Shown here in pieces: positions 44,595-57,404 of a DNA stretch of 64,000 bases (position 1 is its first letter; the number at the start of each line of letters is the position of its first letter). The stretch comes from Malus domestica (taxonomy: Eukaryota; Streptophyta; Magnoliopsida; Rosales; Rosaceae). A program made the translations under genes and the position numbers. The notes under the pieces are model-generated. The model searched no databases. It was not told where the DNA came from and was given only the letters and a program-made list of their open reading frames with translations. The stretch spans positions 12,846,501-12,910,500 of the forward strand of contig NC_091669.1 of assembly GCF_042453785.1 (NCBI RefSeq), written 5' to 3'.

Positions 44595-46699
44595 ACAAGA
44601 CACAAACATGAGTTCAAATCTGTAAAGGAGCAGCAACATGTAATGGTAAAATAGCAGCCGTCAAGCTTAGTTTGTGAGAAAATATTTAGGGTTTGAATTG
44701 AGTTTGTTATGCATATCATGTTTGCCACAATACAGGTTTTGTCATATTTGAGGTAGATGCCAAACGAATGATGACTACATGTTGAACTCAATTTGATAGA
44801 ATTAATCTATTAAAGCTTGTACAGTTATTAATTTTTCTGCCGTGTGTTGGATTCCATGATGATTTTTTATAAGAATTAATCAAGGATTCATTGGGTGGTT
44901 ATGGAATGTGAGTACATATGCTATTATTGTTATCAATAATCCGTGACTTTTTGTGGGTCTTATCGTTTTGAATTAATGAATCTGATTATAAAGATGTGCA
45001 CAAAAAATTTGCCTTGTACAGACAAAATATTAGTAAGATAAAAGAAAGATGAAATCTTGGTTTGATGACATTAAAAGTTTTGTTTGTCTAAGAGATTTTA
45101 ATGTTCATGGTTTGTTTTTTTTTTTTTATGTGAATTTGTGTCGATGGGATTCTGGCCATCGCTTTGGCGATGATTTTGGTTCGGCGCATCTGTAACAATG
45201 GCGATTTACTTCGATAATCTGCAATGGTATGAGGTCCATGGGAATTGGGAGTGATGGCAATCCGCATGGATGGGTCTCGAGCATTTATGGATAATTTGTT
45301 TCGTTGATTTGGAACCGAGGAATTGCAATCGGGTGGACGAACACGGGTCCAATGATGCATTCAGGTAACTCAGTTCACTGTTTCATGCATGATTAATTGT
45401 TCTCCTATATGCGTGATTATAGTTCGATGAGTTGGAGCATAATGAATTAGGGCTTTTGCTATTTCGAGTATGCTTGTTTATTTATATATGTTGTGAAGGC
45501 ATGATTAAACTCGAAATCCCTATAGATGCCAACTTGTGATTTATGTGAGATGTCTGGAATCATCCTTTGCTGCATAAATAAATTAGTGTATGTCTAGATA
45601 TACTCTTCTATTTTTCATTAAAGAGTCAATGTGTATGCATTTTCTCATGTATGAATCTCGATACATTTAAATTGTGGGGAGCTACACATGCACATCTTAG
45701 TGTCAATTCATGATTTTCAATTGGTTTGATTTATATCAAGTTTGGGTTGGAATGGATTTGACTGCATATCATATGCAAGTCAGGAGGTATTATAAAGCAA
45801 CAAAAATAAATGCATATATAAAGTGGATGCCAATTGCTTTGTGATTTATACATAATAGCATATTTGAATGAAATCTGTATATATATGGAGATAGCATTCG
45901 TGCATAGACGTTGTAATTATGGGCATGCGGTTTTATCTATATCAAATGGAACTTGCATAAGTTTCTCTGCATATTGATGCATGCATACAAGAAAATATAT
46001 GAACAGATGAATATATAAGGTAGATGTTTTATTGACTGCCTATAATGAGTCTTGTGACAATCAACTTCTAGCCATTTACAAAATATATATTCTATTATGA
46101 ATTGGAAAGCAAATAATTATTTTGTCATCTTATTGGAAATTCATAAGATTAATGATATGTGGCTATCGTTATTTTCTCCAAGGACTTGCTTACGAATCTA
46201 TATATAATTGATGATGGTGTTGACAATGAATTAAAGGCATGAATATTTTTAATTTGGATTATTGTCGACTAATCTTATCATGTATATATCGATGCATGCT
46301 TATTGTATATGTATATTTGTGATTTCATGATGCATGCTTCCGCTATTATATTTTGGTTGAAATCACAAATAGGGAGGAAGATGAACTTTGAGTTCTCTAG
46401 AAGAAATAGTGGTCTTGATTATCTCGTTTTAATCAAGACATATTGTTGTGATATATATCCAGACATTATATTTTGGTTGATCTTGCTCGATGGATATTGA
46501 ACTAGTTAAGATCAAGGAATTAAATATCGATATTATCGGCGAAATATCGCCGATAATATCGTTTTTTTTGACCCGGTGATATTTTTTTTAGTAAAAATAA
46601 AATATCTTTAAAATATCGCGATAATATCGCTAATATCGCGATATTACCGATATTAGCGATATTATCGCGATATTCGTCGTCGTCGCCGCCGCCGGGAGG

Positions 46700-47265
46700 T
46701 GAGAAAGGGATCCAGAAACCAGATCGAAGAAGATGGATCCAGAAACCAGATCGAAGAAGAAGGATCCAGAAACCAGATCGAGGGAGAGACGAAGACGGAG
46801 AGACCGAGGGAGAGACGGAGACGGAGAGACCGAGGCAGAGATGGAGACGGAGAGACCGAGGGAGAGACGGAGACGGAGAGACCGAGGCAGAGACGGAGAC
46901 GGAGAGACGGAGACGGAGAGACCGAGGCAGAGACAGAGACGTAGAGACGGAGATGGCGATGAGGTGGTGTCGCCGTTGATGTGGTGTGGAAGTGAGGGTG
47001 TGGGTTGTTCACGGGGAGAAGGAGAGAGTGCAGAGATGCAGAGAGTGCAGAGAGTGCAGAGAGGGCGAAGAGGGAGAATGAGGGTTGTTCACGGGGAGAA
47101 GGAGAGAGTGCAGAGAGTGCAGAGAGCAATGAGGAGGTGTCGCCGTTGAAGTGGTGTGGAAGTGAGGGTGTGGCGTGTGGGTTGGTTCACGGGGAGAAGG
47201 AGAGAGTGCAGAGAGAGAGCACGGTAGAGATGAGAGAGTGAGAGAAAAGAGAGACGGGGACACAA
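46700..47265. repeat. Purine-rich minisatellites inside the small hAT element
   Basis: Three copies of a ~27 bp unit (ggatccagaaaccagatcga, 46706-46782) are followed by gagacggagacggagagacc-type repeats (46785-46960), then ggagaaggagagagtgcaga units to 47220. Open frames on both strands here are repeat translation. Confidence 0.85.
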
Positions 47266-47425
47266 AAGCAAGGTGGGCCCCCTGGGCACACCTATTAAGA
47301 TCTAAAAATAATTTTAAAAGCAAGATAAACTCAAACTTAGTGAAAATACAATTTAAATTGGGGTGGGTGTAACAATCTACCCCTCTTAAAAGAATTTCGT
47401 CTCCAAAATTTAAAATCACTTACTA
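47266..47425 (-). repeat. LTR-start and purine-tract fragment related to the LARD-like element
   Basis: On the minus strand: gaattcttttaagagggg, then a TGTTACACCC LTR-like start, then AATAGGTGTGCCCAGGGG and GCCCACC. This is the same layout as 30895-31060 of the LARD 3' end (aggtgtgccaaggggggccc). A piece of a related gypsy/LARD element was therefore taken into the hAT interior. Confidence 0.6.
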
Positions 47426-47470
47426 AACTGAAATACTAGAAAATAGGAAGAAAAATATATGTATAAAGAG

Positions 47471-47775
47471 AAATCAAGTCCAAATAATTACATCATATTA
47501 AAATTTGATTAATTTTTTTTCAGTTACATATATTCTATATGATAAATTTCTATTTTAAATCAAGTCCAAATAATTATATCATATTAAAATTTGATTATTT
47601 TTTTTTCAGTTACATATATTCTATATGATAAATTTCTATTTTAAATCAAGTCCAAATAATTACATCATATTAAAATTTGATTATTTTTTTTTCAGTTACA
47701 TATATTATATATGATAAATTTCTATTTTAAATCAAGTCCAAATAATTACATCATACTAAAATTTGATTACTTTCT
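47471..47775. repeat. 86 bp tandem repeat, about 3.5 copies
   Basis: Units starting aaatcaagtccaaataatta at 47471, 47557, 47643 and 47729, spaced exactly 86 bases, with only a few substitutions in the first three. Confidence 0.93.
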
Positions 47776-49354
47776 TTTCAAGTATCTACTTTTGAACTAC
47801 TCACCACGTTCACTCTATGTGATACTAAGTCACTCATGTATCTTACCATACAATGTATAAAGTGTAAAATATTGTACTAATTCATTATATATAAATGATT
47901 ATGGTGTGTTTAAACTTATTTCATTAATTACTACATATTTTCTACACTTACAATGTTTGCCAGCTCGCTATATAATCAACTTAAATCAGTTAAATCCATC
48001 ATGCAATGCATTTCCTTCCAATTTTTTGTGATAAACTAATAGATAATTGACTAAATAAACATCCTGCAAAGTTTCAATAAAAATTTCCAAGTTTTTCTTA
48101 CAATTTCTGTGGTTTCCATGTAATTTTTATCGATATCGATATTATCCCGATATTTCCATCGATATTTCCATGTTTTCGGACTACCGATATTTCCGATATT
48201 ACCGATATTTTCTTCCTTGGTTAAGATCAAATTGAATGCAAAAATATTGTGATTGCTATTCTGATTTTGATCATTGTTGAAACTGGTGATTTTGGGTTTA
48301 TGTGAGATAAGTTTTTCCGAATGGATTGTGACTATCTTTTGATTCATAGACTGCTTGCATAATGGTTTAGATGTATTTGACTAAACTGAGATTATACAAT
48401 TGGTAAGGAATCGAGAATCAATTGGTTCATATCTCCGGTTTCTTTATTGGCTGTGCAGTACATTCTGCTTATGCTTAAGTGAGAGAATCATATGTTCGAA
48501 TGTAAGCATAAGGTTATTTAGGCGGCCATTATAATTCATTTGGATGCTTGAAAACCAGATTATGGTTTTATTGAAGCAATTGGTAATTATTTATGTTACT
48601 TAATTTGTTTAAGTAATGAGAAGTTTAGTGCTATTTGCTGGAACTAAACTTAACTTGATATAGTGGGAGCAAATCAATTTATGTGTTTGTTCTGGTCAAG
48701 TAAAATCACATTGTTGTAAATACAAATTGGATGAATGTGATCATGGAATTTGTTTTGCATATTTGTTGCGGCAATTGATCACATTGATAAGACATTCAGT
48801 GTATTGCAATGACTGTTAGTTAATACAGTTGATATTAACTTATACTTAACTTGTTTGTGTTAAGTATAGCCTAGATAAGTGGGAACAAATTGGTTTGGTT
48901 TTTGCTATATTGGTTCACATAATTACAAAGTGCAAATTAAGTATGTTGTGACTTTTGAGTTAATTCTGCGATGTAACAGAAAAAAAATTCTTAAGTTCAA
49001 TACTTTAAAATGCATGGGTAAGTTGTATGTGAGGTTAAGCTTTTGTTATCCAAAAGATTTGGTGGCTATATGAGTGGGAGTAGACATCTTGGTTTACTTT
49101 TGAGCTTAGATACATTGCTATGAACATGAACTGGACATTGTGATTTGTAAGTTAAATTTGTATTTTGTGTTGCAGAGGCAATTATAAATTCATTGTTTTG
49201 GTTTATGTAAGTTGGTTGTGTCTATGTACTTGTGTGTTGGTGAATGATTTAATTATGTGATCACCTTTATAATAATTTGAGATGATTATCTGTTAGTGAT
49301 CATTTTTATCTAAGTATGATTGGATAAACTAAGTACTTGAAACTGTTCTCACAC

Positions 49355-49367
49355 TCAAGTGGGAGAA
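49355..49367 (+). other. Polypurine tract
   Basis: caagtgggagaa directly before the 3' LTR, a classic plant Copia tract. Similar agtgggag phrases also occur at about 48661 and 49073, as in decayed or repeated element ends. Confidence 0.8.
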
Positions 49368-49816
49368 TGTAAGAATATGAGTATGAGATAGAAAAGTTTT
49401 AGGACCGGTTATAGGTATTCAATTTGGATAGAAAGTCCTATTGATGGAAGGAATGAGGATCCTTGACTGAAAAGGATTTTGGTTAGCATCAGGAAACAAG
49501 TGTTTGTTTCCGATGAGGATTTTGATAGGAAATCCTGATCTACTTTGGTGAAGTCTATATGTATATATATAGTGACCTCTCTTCTCACAGAACTAACGCT
49601 CATATTGGACCATAACCTATATGTGAGTCGAGCTCTTGACAATCTGCAAGAGAAGAGAAGGATCACTGAAAGTTTGCTGCAATGGCTACGAGTTCTGGTG
49701 CAGCTGCGGGTATGTTTTCCTTTCTGGTTATTTATGAGCACATAATTGGGTTGGTTTCCTTTTGTTTGTGGTTCATGTTTTGGTCTTGGTGTTTGTTTGT
49801 TTACAAATTTCTTACA
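49368..49816 (+). repeat. 3' LTR (449 bp)
   Basis: Same length as the 5' LTR; followed by target duplication tgtaa. Confidence 0.93.
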
Positions 49817-49821
49817 TGTAA

Positions 49822-50458
49822 ATGTTATATCGTTTGTCAAAAAAAGAAACCTTATGAAATTTTGTTTAAAAGGTCCTTAGAAAGCATATACGGGTTTAGC
49901 AAAGTTGGCCAACCATTTGCACCTCCCACTATGCATAATATTGATAAATTTAATGTAATTATTTTATTATTTGTGAAAACAAAGGGTACTTATAGAGGCA
50001 GGTGTTATGAGAAAATTAATTGAATCAAATAATTAACCAAATTAACCAAACCACATGAAGTAATTCAAATTTTTAATGACAAAGCAAACATTTACAGTGA
50101 CAAGAATCTCTCCGATATTCTATGAGAAAATTGGGAAAATCTGATTGTGCCAAGAATATTAATTGTTACAAAATAATAAAAATACTCATTCACTTTTGCT
50201 GCATGCAGGTCTTCAAGTAGTTGAGGGGTAAAAAAAAACCCATCTGATGAGAGATCAATCTCAACGGTCAGTTGGCAGAAAGGATGTTAGAAGTACTCAC
50301 TTGCAGCTGCAAATCTGGTAAATCCGAATCCCTGGAGGTTAAAGTAAAACCAGTACTGCAAGCAAACATATCTTTTACAAATTGACTGGTCCTGATTAAT
50401 TTTCTCTTTGTTTTTTTTTTTTTTGCATTTCTGTTTTGTATTTGTAATGAGAAAAAAA
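49822..50458. other. Intergenic, nothing recognised
   Basis: AT-rich, with some poly-A runs (50231, 50409 region). No coding or repeat family identified. Confidence 0.5.
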
Positions 50459-51630
50459 CTACTGAGACTTAGCACCACAGTTGCAGCATCTTTCTATGAA
50501 CCACTCTAACCTGTATTCAGAAGGAAATAGATAGCATTATTAGTCAAATTAACTGATGAATTAAAAGAAAAAGCTACATGGTTAACTTTTCGGAATAGTT
50601 GCAAGAGGCTTGTAACTCAGTGTTTAAAAGCAGTTACCCTTGCACTCACGTGAGGATCTATGTTCGAATTCCCTTCCCAGTATCACTAGCATTGATAGCA
50701 ATACAAAACTATGTGAAACAGTTGAAGGGGTTGACTTTCTTAACTACCAGTCAACTCACAGGTAGGTTAATTTCCTTCTGTGGGTCTTCAAACTTTTCTT
50801 AATTAACAATCCACAATTTTTCACTATTGACTGTGTGTTGTGGTGGATTTTTACCATGTGCGTTTCTACGTTTGCTCAGCTTTGACTGGTTGGTCTAGGC
50901 TTTTGGATGATTTGGATCAAAGAAAGTAAATCAGTGTGGATTTGCCATGATTCTCAAATATAAAAGGGAGGAAAAAAGTAAAAACCTACCGGTCAAAATC
51001 CCCTATCAAGATCATCTGCATACAGTTGCCTGAATTTGCGCATTGCCATGATTCTCAAATAAGTAAATACAAATCATTTCCCATTTAAATGTTGAAAAAA
51101 ATCAATATTTAAAAAGTAATAATTCTTTTTTGTTTGCTGTAACTGATCATTGACTGCAAAACTACTCGGATTGAAAACTTTAAAATTCTAATGCTTATAC
51201 ATGTTTTCATTAACTAATTGATCTGTTATTTCATCCACTATGGTAAGCAAAAATTTGATTAACTAATTAATCTATTATTTCCCCTAAATGCTAATGCTGT
51301 CTAAGTTTGTAATGAGATAGAAGGGACTTACAAGTCTTTAAGGCATGAGCTCTTGGAATCCGAATCCTCTGGCGGTCTCCGATAATCCAACGAGAATACC
51401 GATGGCCCTGCAGGACTACTAGAGAGCTTCTGATCACGAGGCAGAAGAGGGAAGTTCTCAGCTGACGTGTGGCTCGAGGGAGCCGGAGAGAAAGGCGGCG
51501 AGGGGGAAGGAGACGGTGAGAATATGTACTTTTGGTTGCCAGGCCCTACACTGATTGGAAGTGGAGAGGGAGGTGTGGGAGGAGATGATGTCGGAGACGG
51601 GTAGGCTTTTTTCTCACCATCGTCCTCCAT
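50459..51630 (-). CDS. Small Ser/Pro-rich protein, two exons, 116 aa
   Basis: Exon 1 is 51630-51332 (donor GACTT/GTAAGT) and exon 2 is 50510-50459 (acceptor ATACAG/GTTAG). The phases join TT+G to Leu and the frame ends at TAG, 351 bases in all. The N-terminal ~60 residues are acidic at first (MEDDGEKK), then Ser/Pro-rich (SPTSSPPTPPSPLP, SPSPSPSPPFSPAPS). A mid section has ENFPLLPRDQKLS and SVFSLDYRRPPEDSDS. The C-terminus is CLKDLLEWFIERCCNCG with clustered cysteines that could be lipid-modified or bind metal. I do not recognise the family. The protein lacks a signal peptide. The codon-consistent splice and conserved-looking C-terminus support a real gene. Confidence 0.65.
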
Positions 51631-51644
51631 TGAAATATTTCCCC

Positions 51645-54600
51645 TACATGCAAATTAATGTTCTCTCTCCCTCTCTCTTTCTTGGCCTTGGAAGTATGTA
51701 ATTAGGACAATGTGTCCCTCCGAGACAAAGTCATGACCTTCCCGGGAGTTTTTTTGTTTGAATCTTAGGTATAACCTAACGGTCATGGGCATGCTCTTCA
51801 GCTGCTCATTCCTTGTTGCATGCGCATATTTACATGCCAATTTGGTAAGCTCGTTTACTTTTCCTTCTTGGTCTGTACTTTTTCTTTTGGGCTTTGACTA
51901 ATTGTGTATTGCTCATGTTTACATAGTAGAAATGAGAAGCATAAAGACTCAAGAAACTTAAGAGGACAAGTAAGGAAAGTGAATCGGACCAACTAGTCTC
52001 CGACAACTTATATGATCATGATTTTCAAGTATTAAATTACGAACTCACACTTTTCTTAATAATTTCATATGTGTTTATAGCTAGAAAGTTTGACATAAAA
52101 AATAAACACATGCAAAGTTAGAAATCGGGGCATGTTTACTTATCATGAGAATGAAGATATAAAGGGAATAACATATCCCCAATACTCAAAATCAATTTTG
52201 ATCCTTTTTTTTTGTTTCTGATACACGTGAATTGGAATCATACGCATTTCTCTTAATCCTTAGTTGTAAATAAACACATGAATGAAAATTATACATGTTC
52301 CCTGTAAGCTAATTCTTATTAGTAAACATACCTTAAAAAGTGTTTAACACTCATACTTTAGTAAACGTAGAAGCCTGACGATGATGAAAATGATTTTGTT
52401 CTTATTCTCTATAATTAAAAGTGTGCCATAGTTTAGTTGGACACCAATCCTGTTTTCGATAGGTTTTGTACCAAGGTCCTAGACCCTGTGAGTAAGTACA
52501 GGTTGCTTTGCAGGTTGAACATAGCTACCAGAAATTTCAACTAATAGAGAATTGAGAATGAGATGGATTCAATTTTAATGTTAATGAAATTTCTGATCAC
52601 CGAGTCTTGTCACAAAATGTGATTTTATATGAAAGGTACATATATTATTAACTTTGATTTTAACCAAAAGGCAGAGAAAAAAAATTCTTAAGGTGAGACT
52701 TTCTACGAAGTTTCTGTCACCTTACAGTTTAACGTCAGAATTTTTTTCTTTATCTTATTTTTAGTCATTGAGTGAATAAGTTAAACCAAAACGACCATCA
52801 AGATTAAACAAGAAGAAGTGTTGTAATTACGATTATCATACTACATTAGAAAATAGTTTGTCACAACCTTTTGTGGTGGCCACATTTTTCTTTACACATG
52901 CATAGTTGCCAATGTTCACGTTGATTTTATATGATAGTTGCCAAGATTGTCACACTTTTCCTTATTGAATCTGAAGGACCGTTTGGGTTCATGTATAGTC
53001 ACACTACTTTCATTTCTATAGCTTGATAATTGTTTCATTTCGTTAGCGTGTTTATATATGTATATATGGTATACATTGTACAACATTGTATTTTTACGTG
53101 TTCTTACATTACTTGGATGTCTTTTTTTTGGTAAAAAGGAAAATATTTGGATGTCTTTCTTTTTCAAAATTTTAAATTGAAATGTTGGAGGAAACTAAAA
53201 TCCGATTAGGAGAACTTTTCTACTCAAATAAAAGAAACAAACAAAAAAATTTTGACTTTTTTTGTAGATTTTCTTTATGATTCATCTTTATTTTTTTTTT
53301 TCTTTTGAATTCTCTCTGTTTCGTTATGCTTATTTTTTCTAATTTTTAAAAAGACTTCCTACTAGTAAAATTATAAAAAGTAACATTTTTCGAGAATTGA
53401 TCCAAACAATGGCCAAAACCCCTGATAGCCAAATATAACTCGATGACAATTGTAAAAATGAACATAATTTTTACAAATTATATACATACTCAAGCCAAAC
53501 AAAATTCAAGTAATTAGAAAGCAAAAATTGAAGAGGAATACCTCCGAAGTGGACAAGACAATGGTGGACATTTGAAGGCTTTAGATTTGGTGACTGTCAG
53601 CCGCGGTGGTGGTTTTAGTTATGGGTGGAGGCAAAGCGAACACATTTTTTGGACTAACAACGGTGTTTGGATTTGGGGTTGCAATTGGAGGTAGAGGTGG
53701 AGGCAAAGGGACCATGGTTGACTGATTGACGACTATGGTGGTGGTTGTGGTTGGAAGTAGAAATGGAGGTGAAATGTGATGGCAGTGGTTGAACTGAGAA
53801 CCGTTGCATATGCTGGTATGGAGCTACTGTAAGTTGGGTGAACCATGTTATTTGATCAGTTTTTATCTTGTCCAGTGTATTCGTTTATGCACACAAGATT
53901 AAGCAGCAAATGGTTTCATACTTAACTAACTCACATTGGACCTGTTTGGCTAATTATGTTAAATTCAACAAAGTCACATTGGGTGACACATGTGCGCTTC
54001 CCACCTCTTTCTTGCTTAAAGCCGACCTGGAAAATTTCTGTTTGGGATGTTTGGAAATTCCTAGCATGTTGCAATTTTGTTCAAAGCTCACTTGGTATAC
54101 TCCAGAGAGCTAGTAGTGAAACTGACAAAAATATAGTCGTAACGGATCAAATTGGCTTGAGATACAGTTCGAGTTGCTAAACATTGTATTTTCGGACAAA
54201 TTAATTGAGTTTTCATTGAGTGATGATGGTTGCTAGCCCTGCTTGAGTTGTATTTCTCATGGCGCCGCCGTAATTACAGGTATATAAAGCCTCACAGTCG
54301 TAAAGACCCATGTTGAAATTAAACTTGACAATATCTTAGTAAAATTGTCGTTACCATTACAATTGTTGTTGTCGTGTTCCGTCTTCAGTGCAACACGCTT
54401 TGTCCTATGTTATTATCATATATTGAATTTGTTCATAACTTGACAATTTGGGAGGATTTCACGGCTCTCTTTTATCCACAACCCAATAAACCTAAATAAA
54501 AATTCCAAACAGTTGAAGAAAATGCAACAGTTGTCAGCTGGAATTTCCGTTCTCCCCATAGTTTTGCAACTCCTGTGAAGTTTTATGCCGGCAATCTCAC

Positions 54601-55555
54601 TAACGGTAGATGGGCATCAACCCCCACTCATAGTAGCAAACATACAAGTTCCATATCTGGTGTTGGAGTGCCATCACAACTTTGAAAGAAAAGGTGTGCA
54701 CCTGAACCTACTAGGTCCGTGAAATGTGGATGCAAATTTTGTACATGGCTAATTTGATGAAATTCCGCCTAAAAGAGAACAAACAATGTTAGCCTAATTG
54801 GCGAACACTCAATAAAAAAGGGAATGTGTCCGTCAAATGACCTCTGATGCTTAAGTCAGAAAAAAGTAGAGAAAACATAAAACTTGAGAGAGTTCGAAGT
54901 AGTAAGTGACGATTACAATTTTCTCTGAATGACTTGGCTATTTATTGGGAAGAAACCCTAGCAGGTAGCTGGGAGGGAAGCTGTAGAGCATACTAGGTAA
55001 TCCTTGATGATGCAGGCCAGTCTCCACAGTCTTACCAACTAGTATTCCTGAAGGTCCCTTAGTAAGAGCACATGTGCGTTGAACACACAAAGGGAGACTC
55101 CGAAGAGTCAGCTGCCTTGCCATAATTGGAGACTGGGTATAGCCTAATGATAGAATGTACTATAGGCGGCAATGAGAGTCCATAATAAGTGTCATGTGCA
55201 GTTTGGAGAGTCCATGACTCACACCATGGGCGGCCCGCAGAGCCCATGATGTGTTAGTGGCATAAAAGCCCAATTACCTTATAACATACTACTTATGACG
55301 TCAAGAGTAAAACCGTCACATTGAGTATACACTCCATGTGTCCTCCTATTAGATGTGATAAATTTATGTCTTCACATGAATTGCTTCGCCCAAATCTCAG
55401 GACAACGTAGTGGAGTCACTAAGGACAAGGTAATAGCACGAACAATTGCTTCCTTAGGAGAACGTCATCGAAGTAAATTGAGGAAGAAAATCGAAGATGA
55501 GAAAATGAATCTTGTGGATGAAGTAATCAATACTCTGTGTTGCTCTTGGGAATTT
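51645..55555. other. Intergenic, nothing clearly recognised
   Basis: AT-rich sequence with scattered short frames. 52676-52760 resembles one end of the MITE-like family at 20459 (ggtgagactttctacgaag). 53560-53840 is a G-rich stretch with ggaggt repeats. 54880-55320 looks like decayed repetitive DNA. No gene is supported. Confidence 0.45.
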
Positions 55556-55558
55556 TGG

Positions 55559-55768
55559 GGAAAGGGATCCTCTCCGGATCCCTTCCTCCTAATCCACCAA
55601 ATCAGTAGATTCGTGCCATTGAAATTTGATCCAACGACTGAAATTGTTATAACTTTTAAAGTGAGCCCCTGTTTGTAGTCGTTTGATCAAATTTCAATGA
55701 CATAGATCCACTGATTTTGTGGATTAGAAGGAAGAGATCCGGAGTAAGGGATCCGGAGTCCCTTTCCT
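55559..55768. mobile_element. Fold-back MITE, copy 1 (~210 bp)
   Basis: The ends ggggaaagggatcctctccg and, in complement, ggaaagggactccggatccc enclose arms with ccaccaaatcagtagattcg against the complement of ccactgattttgtggatt. A second copy in opposite orientation lies at 61189-61382. Confidence 0.8.
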
Positions 55769-55769
55769 T

Positions 55770-57400
55770 TGGCAGCTCAGGCTTCTAACTATATAAAATT
55801 TGTAGTTGAATCTCTATTGATTGTTGAAAGCCTAATTGGTTCTCATTAGGATCCATTCGCTGGCCATAGTATGTGTTTATAGTGTATCAGTATATACTTA
55901 AACCAATAGCCTGCCCATTAATCAGTATTATCAGTTTGGAGATGTTGCGAGGTGGTTGTAAAGCCTTACGCTATTATCTTAGCCACAATGGCTTAGAACA
56001 TTTGTTCACCAATGGTTTGATTCGGTTTGTGGTTTGACATACACCTATCACTTAATAAAAAATTTGCATCTATATTGAAATAAATATTAGAATTTTTTTT
56101 TTCTTCCAATTTATAGAAAATTCATTGCCAACTTGTTAACCTCGGAATTTTAATCTCATAATGCTAAGATATTCAATAAATTACTATCTTATATAATAAT
56201 AAAAAAATATCTTTTTTATTGTAATATTAACCCACGGTTTGTAAAAGTTAAAATTACATACTAAATCAATGGTTTAGATTTTTAACAAACAATAATATAT
56301 ATCTAAAGAAGAAGGCGATGAGCTTACTCAGATAATGAGCTATCAATAATGTGGTTTAAATTCGCATTTGACGAGAATCGAACCTAAGACCTCTCACTTA
56401 TAAGTGAAAATAAATATCACTAGAATAAATATATATAAAAAAATAATATCAAACTGGACCAACCCAAATGACGTAGTTTGATTGGTTTTTCGGTTTTTCA
56501 GTTTGTTTGGGTTAGTTTTTCGGTTTGTTTGCCCAACCTTAATTCAAATGACATACATTACAATTGAAATTACAAAGCCAGAAACAAAACCAGTCCCTCA
56601 TTAAAATTGAAATTACATAATTCAACAAAGCAACCAACAAGCATGAAAAATATCCTTCCCATTAATTCAAAGCTTTAAAATTGGCTTCATTAACCCAATT
56701 CCCAATTGTGTTAAATTAAGTGTGGCATTCCACAATGGTTTAGGTGAATGTGAAACCCGTATATAAGAATCATGTTTGGTTTTTGTAAGAATAATACTTG
56801 ACTACTCAAAGATGAGTGGGAACTCTTACTCAAAATTTCTCAAAATTGTTCGTTGTTAATTTATAGAACTTGTGTTTATAATAAGAGTCGTTCAAATTAT
56901 AAATCACCCTATAAAGATCGCATCTGCAAAAAATCAATTAAAACTAAGGTCGTTTAATCATCAAACTGTTTAAAAATAAATGAACAGTATTGGTAAAAGC
57001 ATTATAAACCGTATATGTATTTGCTACAATAGATTGACTAAACAACCTTAGTTTTAATTTATTTTTTGCAGAGATGATCTTTACAGTGTGATTCATAATA
57101 TGAACTATTCTGATCATAAACACAAAGCACTGTGATTAAAATACTAAGAGTTCTGAGTATGAGCTCCTACTCATCTTTGAGTAGCCAAATATTGTTCTTT
57201 TTGTAATACTAATTCAATATATTTGTATCACACTCGTAAGTTTGACATAACTAATGAGTCTAATATATTGAACTCACAAATTCAATAAATTAGTATCACA
57301 TTCAACTTTTCCGTCACACTGTAAAAGTGTGATTTATATACTATATTATTAGTATTTGTTGACCCTAAAAACTAACAAGCCTACATGGCGCGCAGGCCGA
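55770..57400. other. Intergenic with a SINE-like repeat
   Basis: AT-rich and non-coding. Around 56320-56450 the minus strand carries gtgagaggtcttaggttcga, a B-box-like phrase also found near 59290. The rest is unrecognised. Confidence 0.45.
56320..56450 (-). repeat. Dispersed SINE-like repeat, copy 1
   Basis: On the minus strand, cacttataagtgagaggtct then taggttcgattctcg resembles a tRNA-type B box (GGTTCGANTC). Shares ~50 bases with 59270-59335. No A box or tail is clear, so the class is uncertain. Confidence 0.4.
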
Positions 57401-57404
57401 GTAA

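Larger units (their letters stand above)
46513..48219 (+). mobile_element. Non-autonomous hAT element, relative of 2693-8798 (1707 bp)
   Basis: A perfect 8 bp target duplication gttaagat (46505-46512, 48220-48227) flanks perfect ends CAAGGAA/TTCCTTG. The last ~370 bases (47850-48219) are the reverse complement of 2693-3060, and the first ~150 bases match the right end of the 6.1 kb element. The transposase gene is absent and the interior is replaced by repeats and an LTR-like piece. It could be moved by the 999-residue transposase in trans (inference). Confidence 0.93.
44131..49816 (+). mobile_element. Non-coding Copia-type LTR element with nested hAT
   Basis: LTRs of exactly 449 bp (44131-44579 and 49368-49816) start TGTAAGAATATG and end TTTCTTACA. 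The target duplication tgtaa is perfect (44126-44130, 49817-49821). The primer-binding site and polypurine tract are in place. After removing the nested hAT (46513-48219) about 4 kb remains, with no gag or pol frames. The LTRs differ at about nine positions (~2%), so insertion is younger than that of the Copia at 1846. It must be mobilised by proteins from another element. Confidence 0.92.

Noticed and set aside
46662-47241. Long Arg/Glu-rich and Ser/Leu-rich frames on both strands
   Set aside because: Pure minisatellite translation inside the small hAT element.
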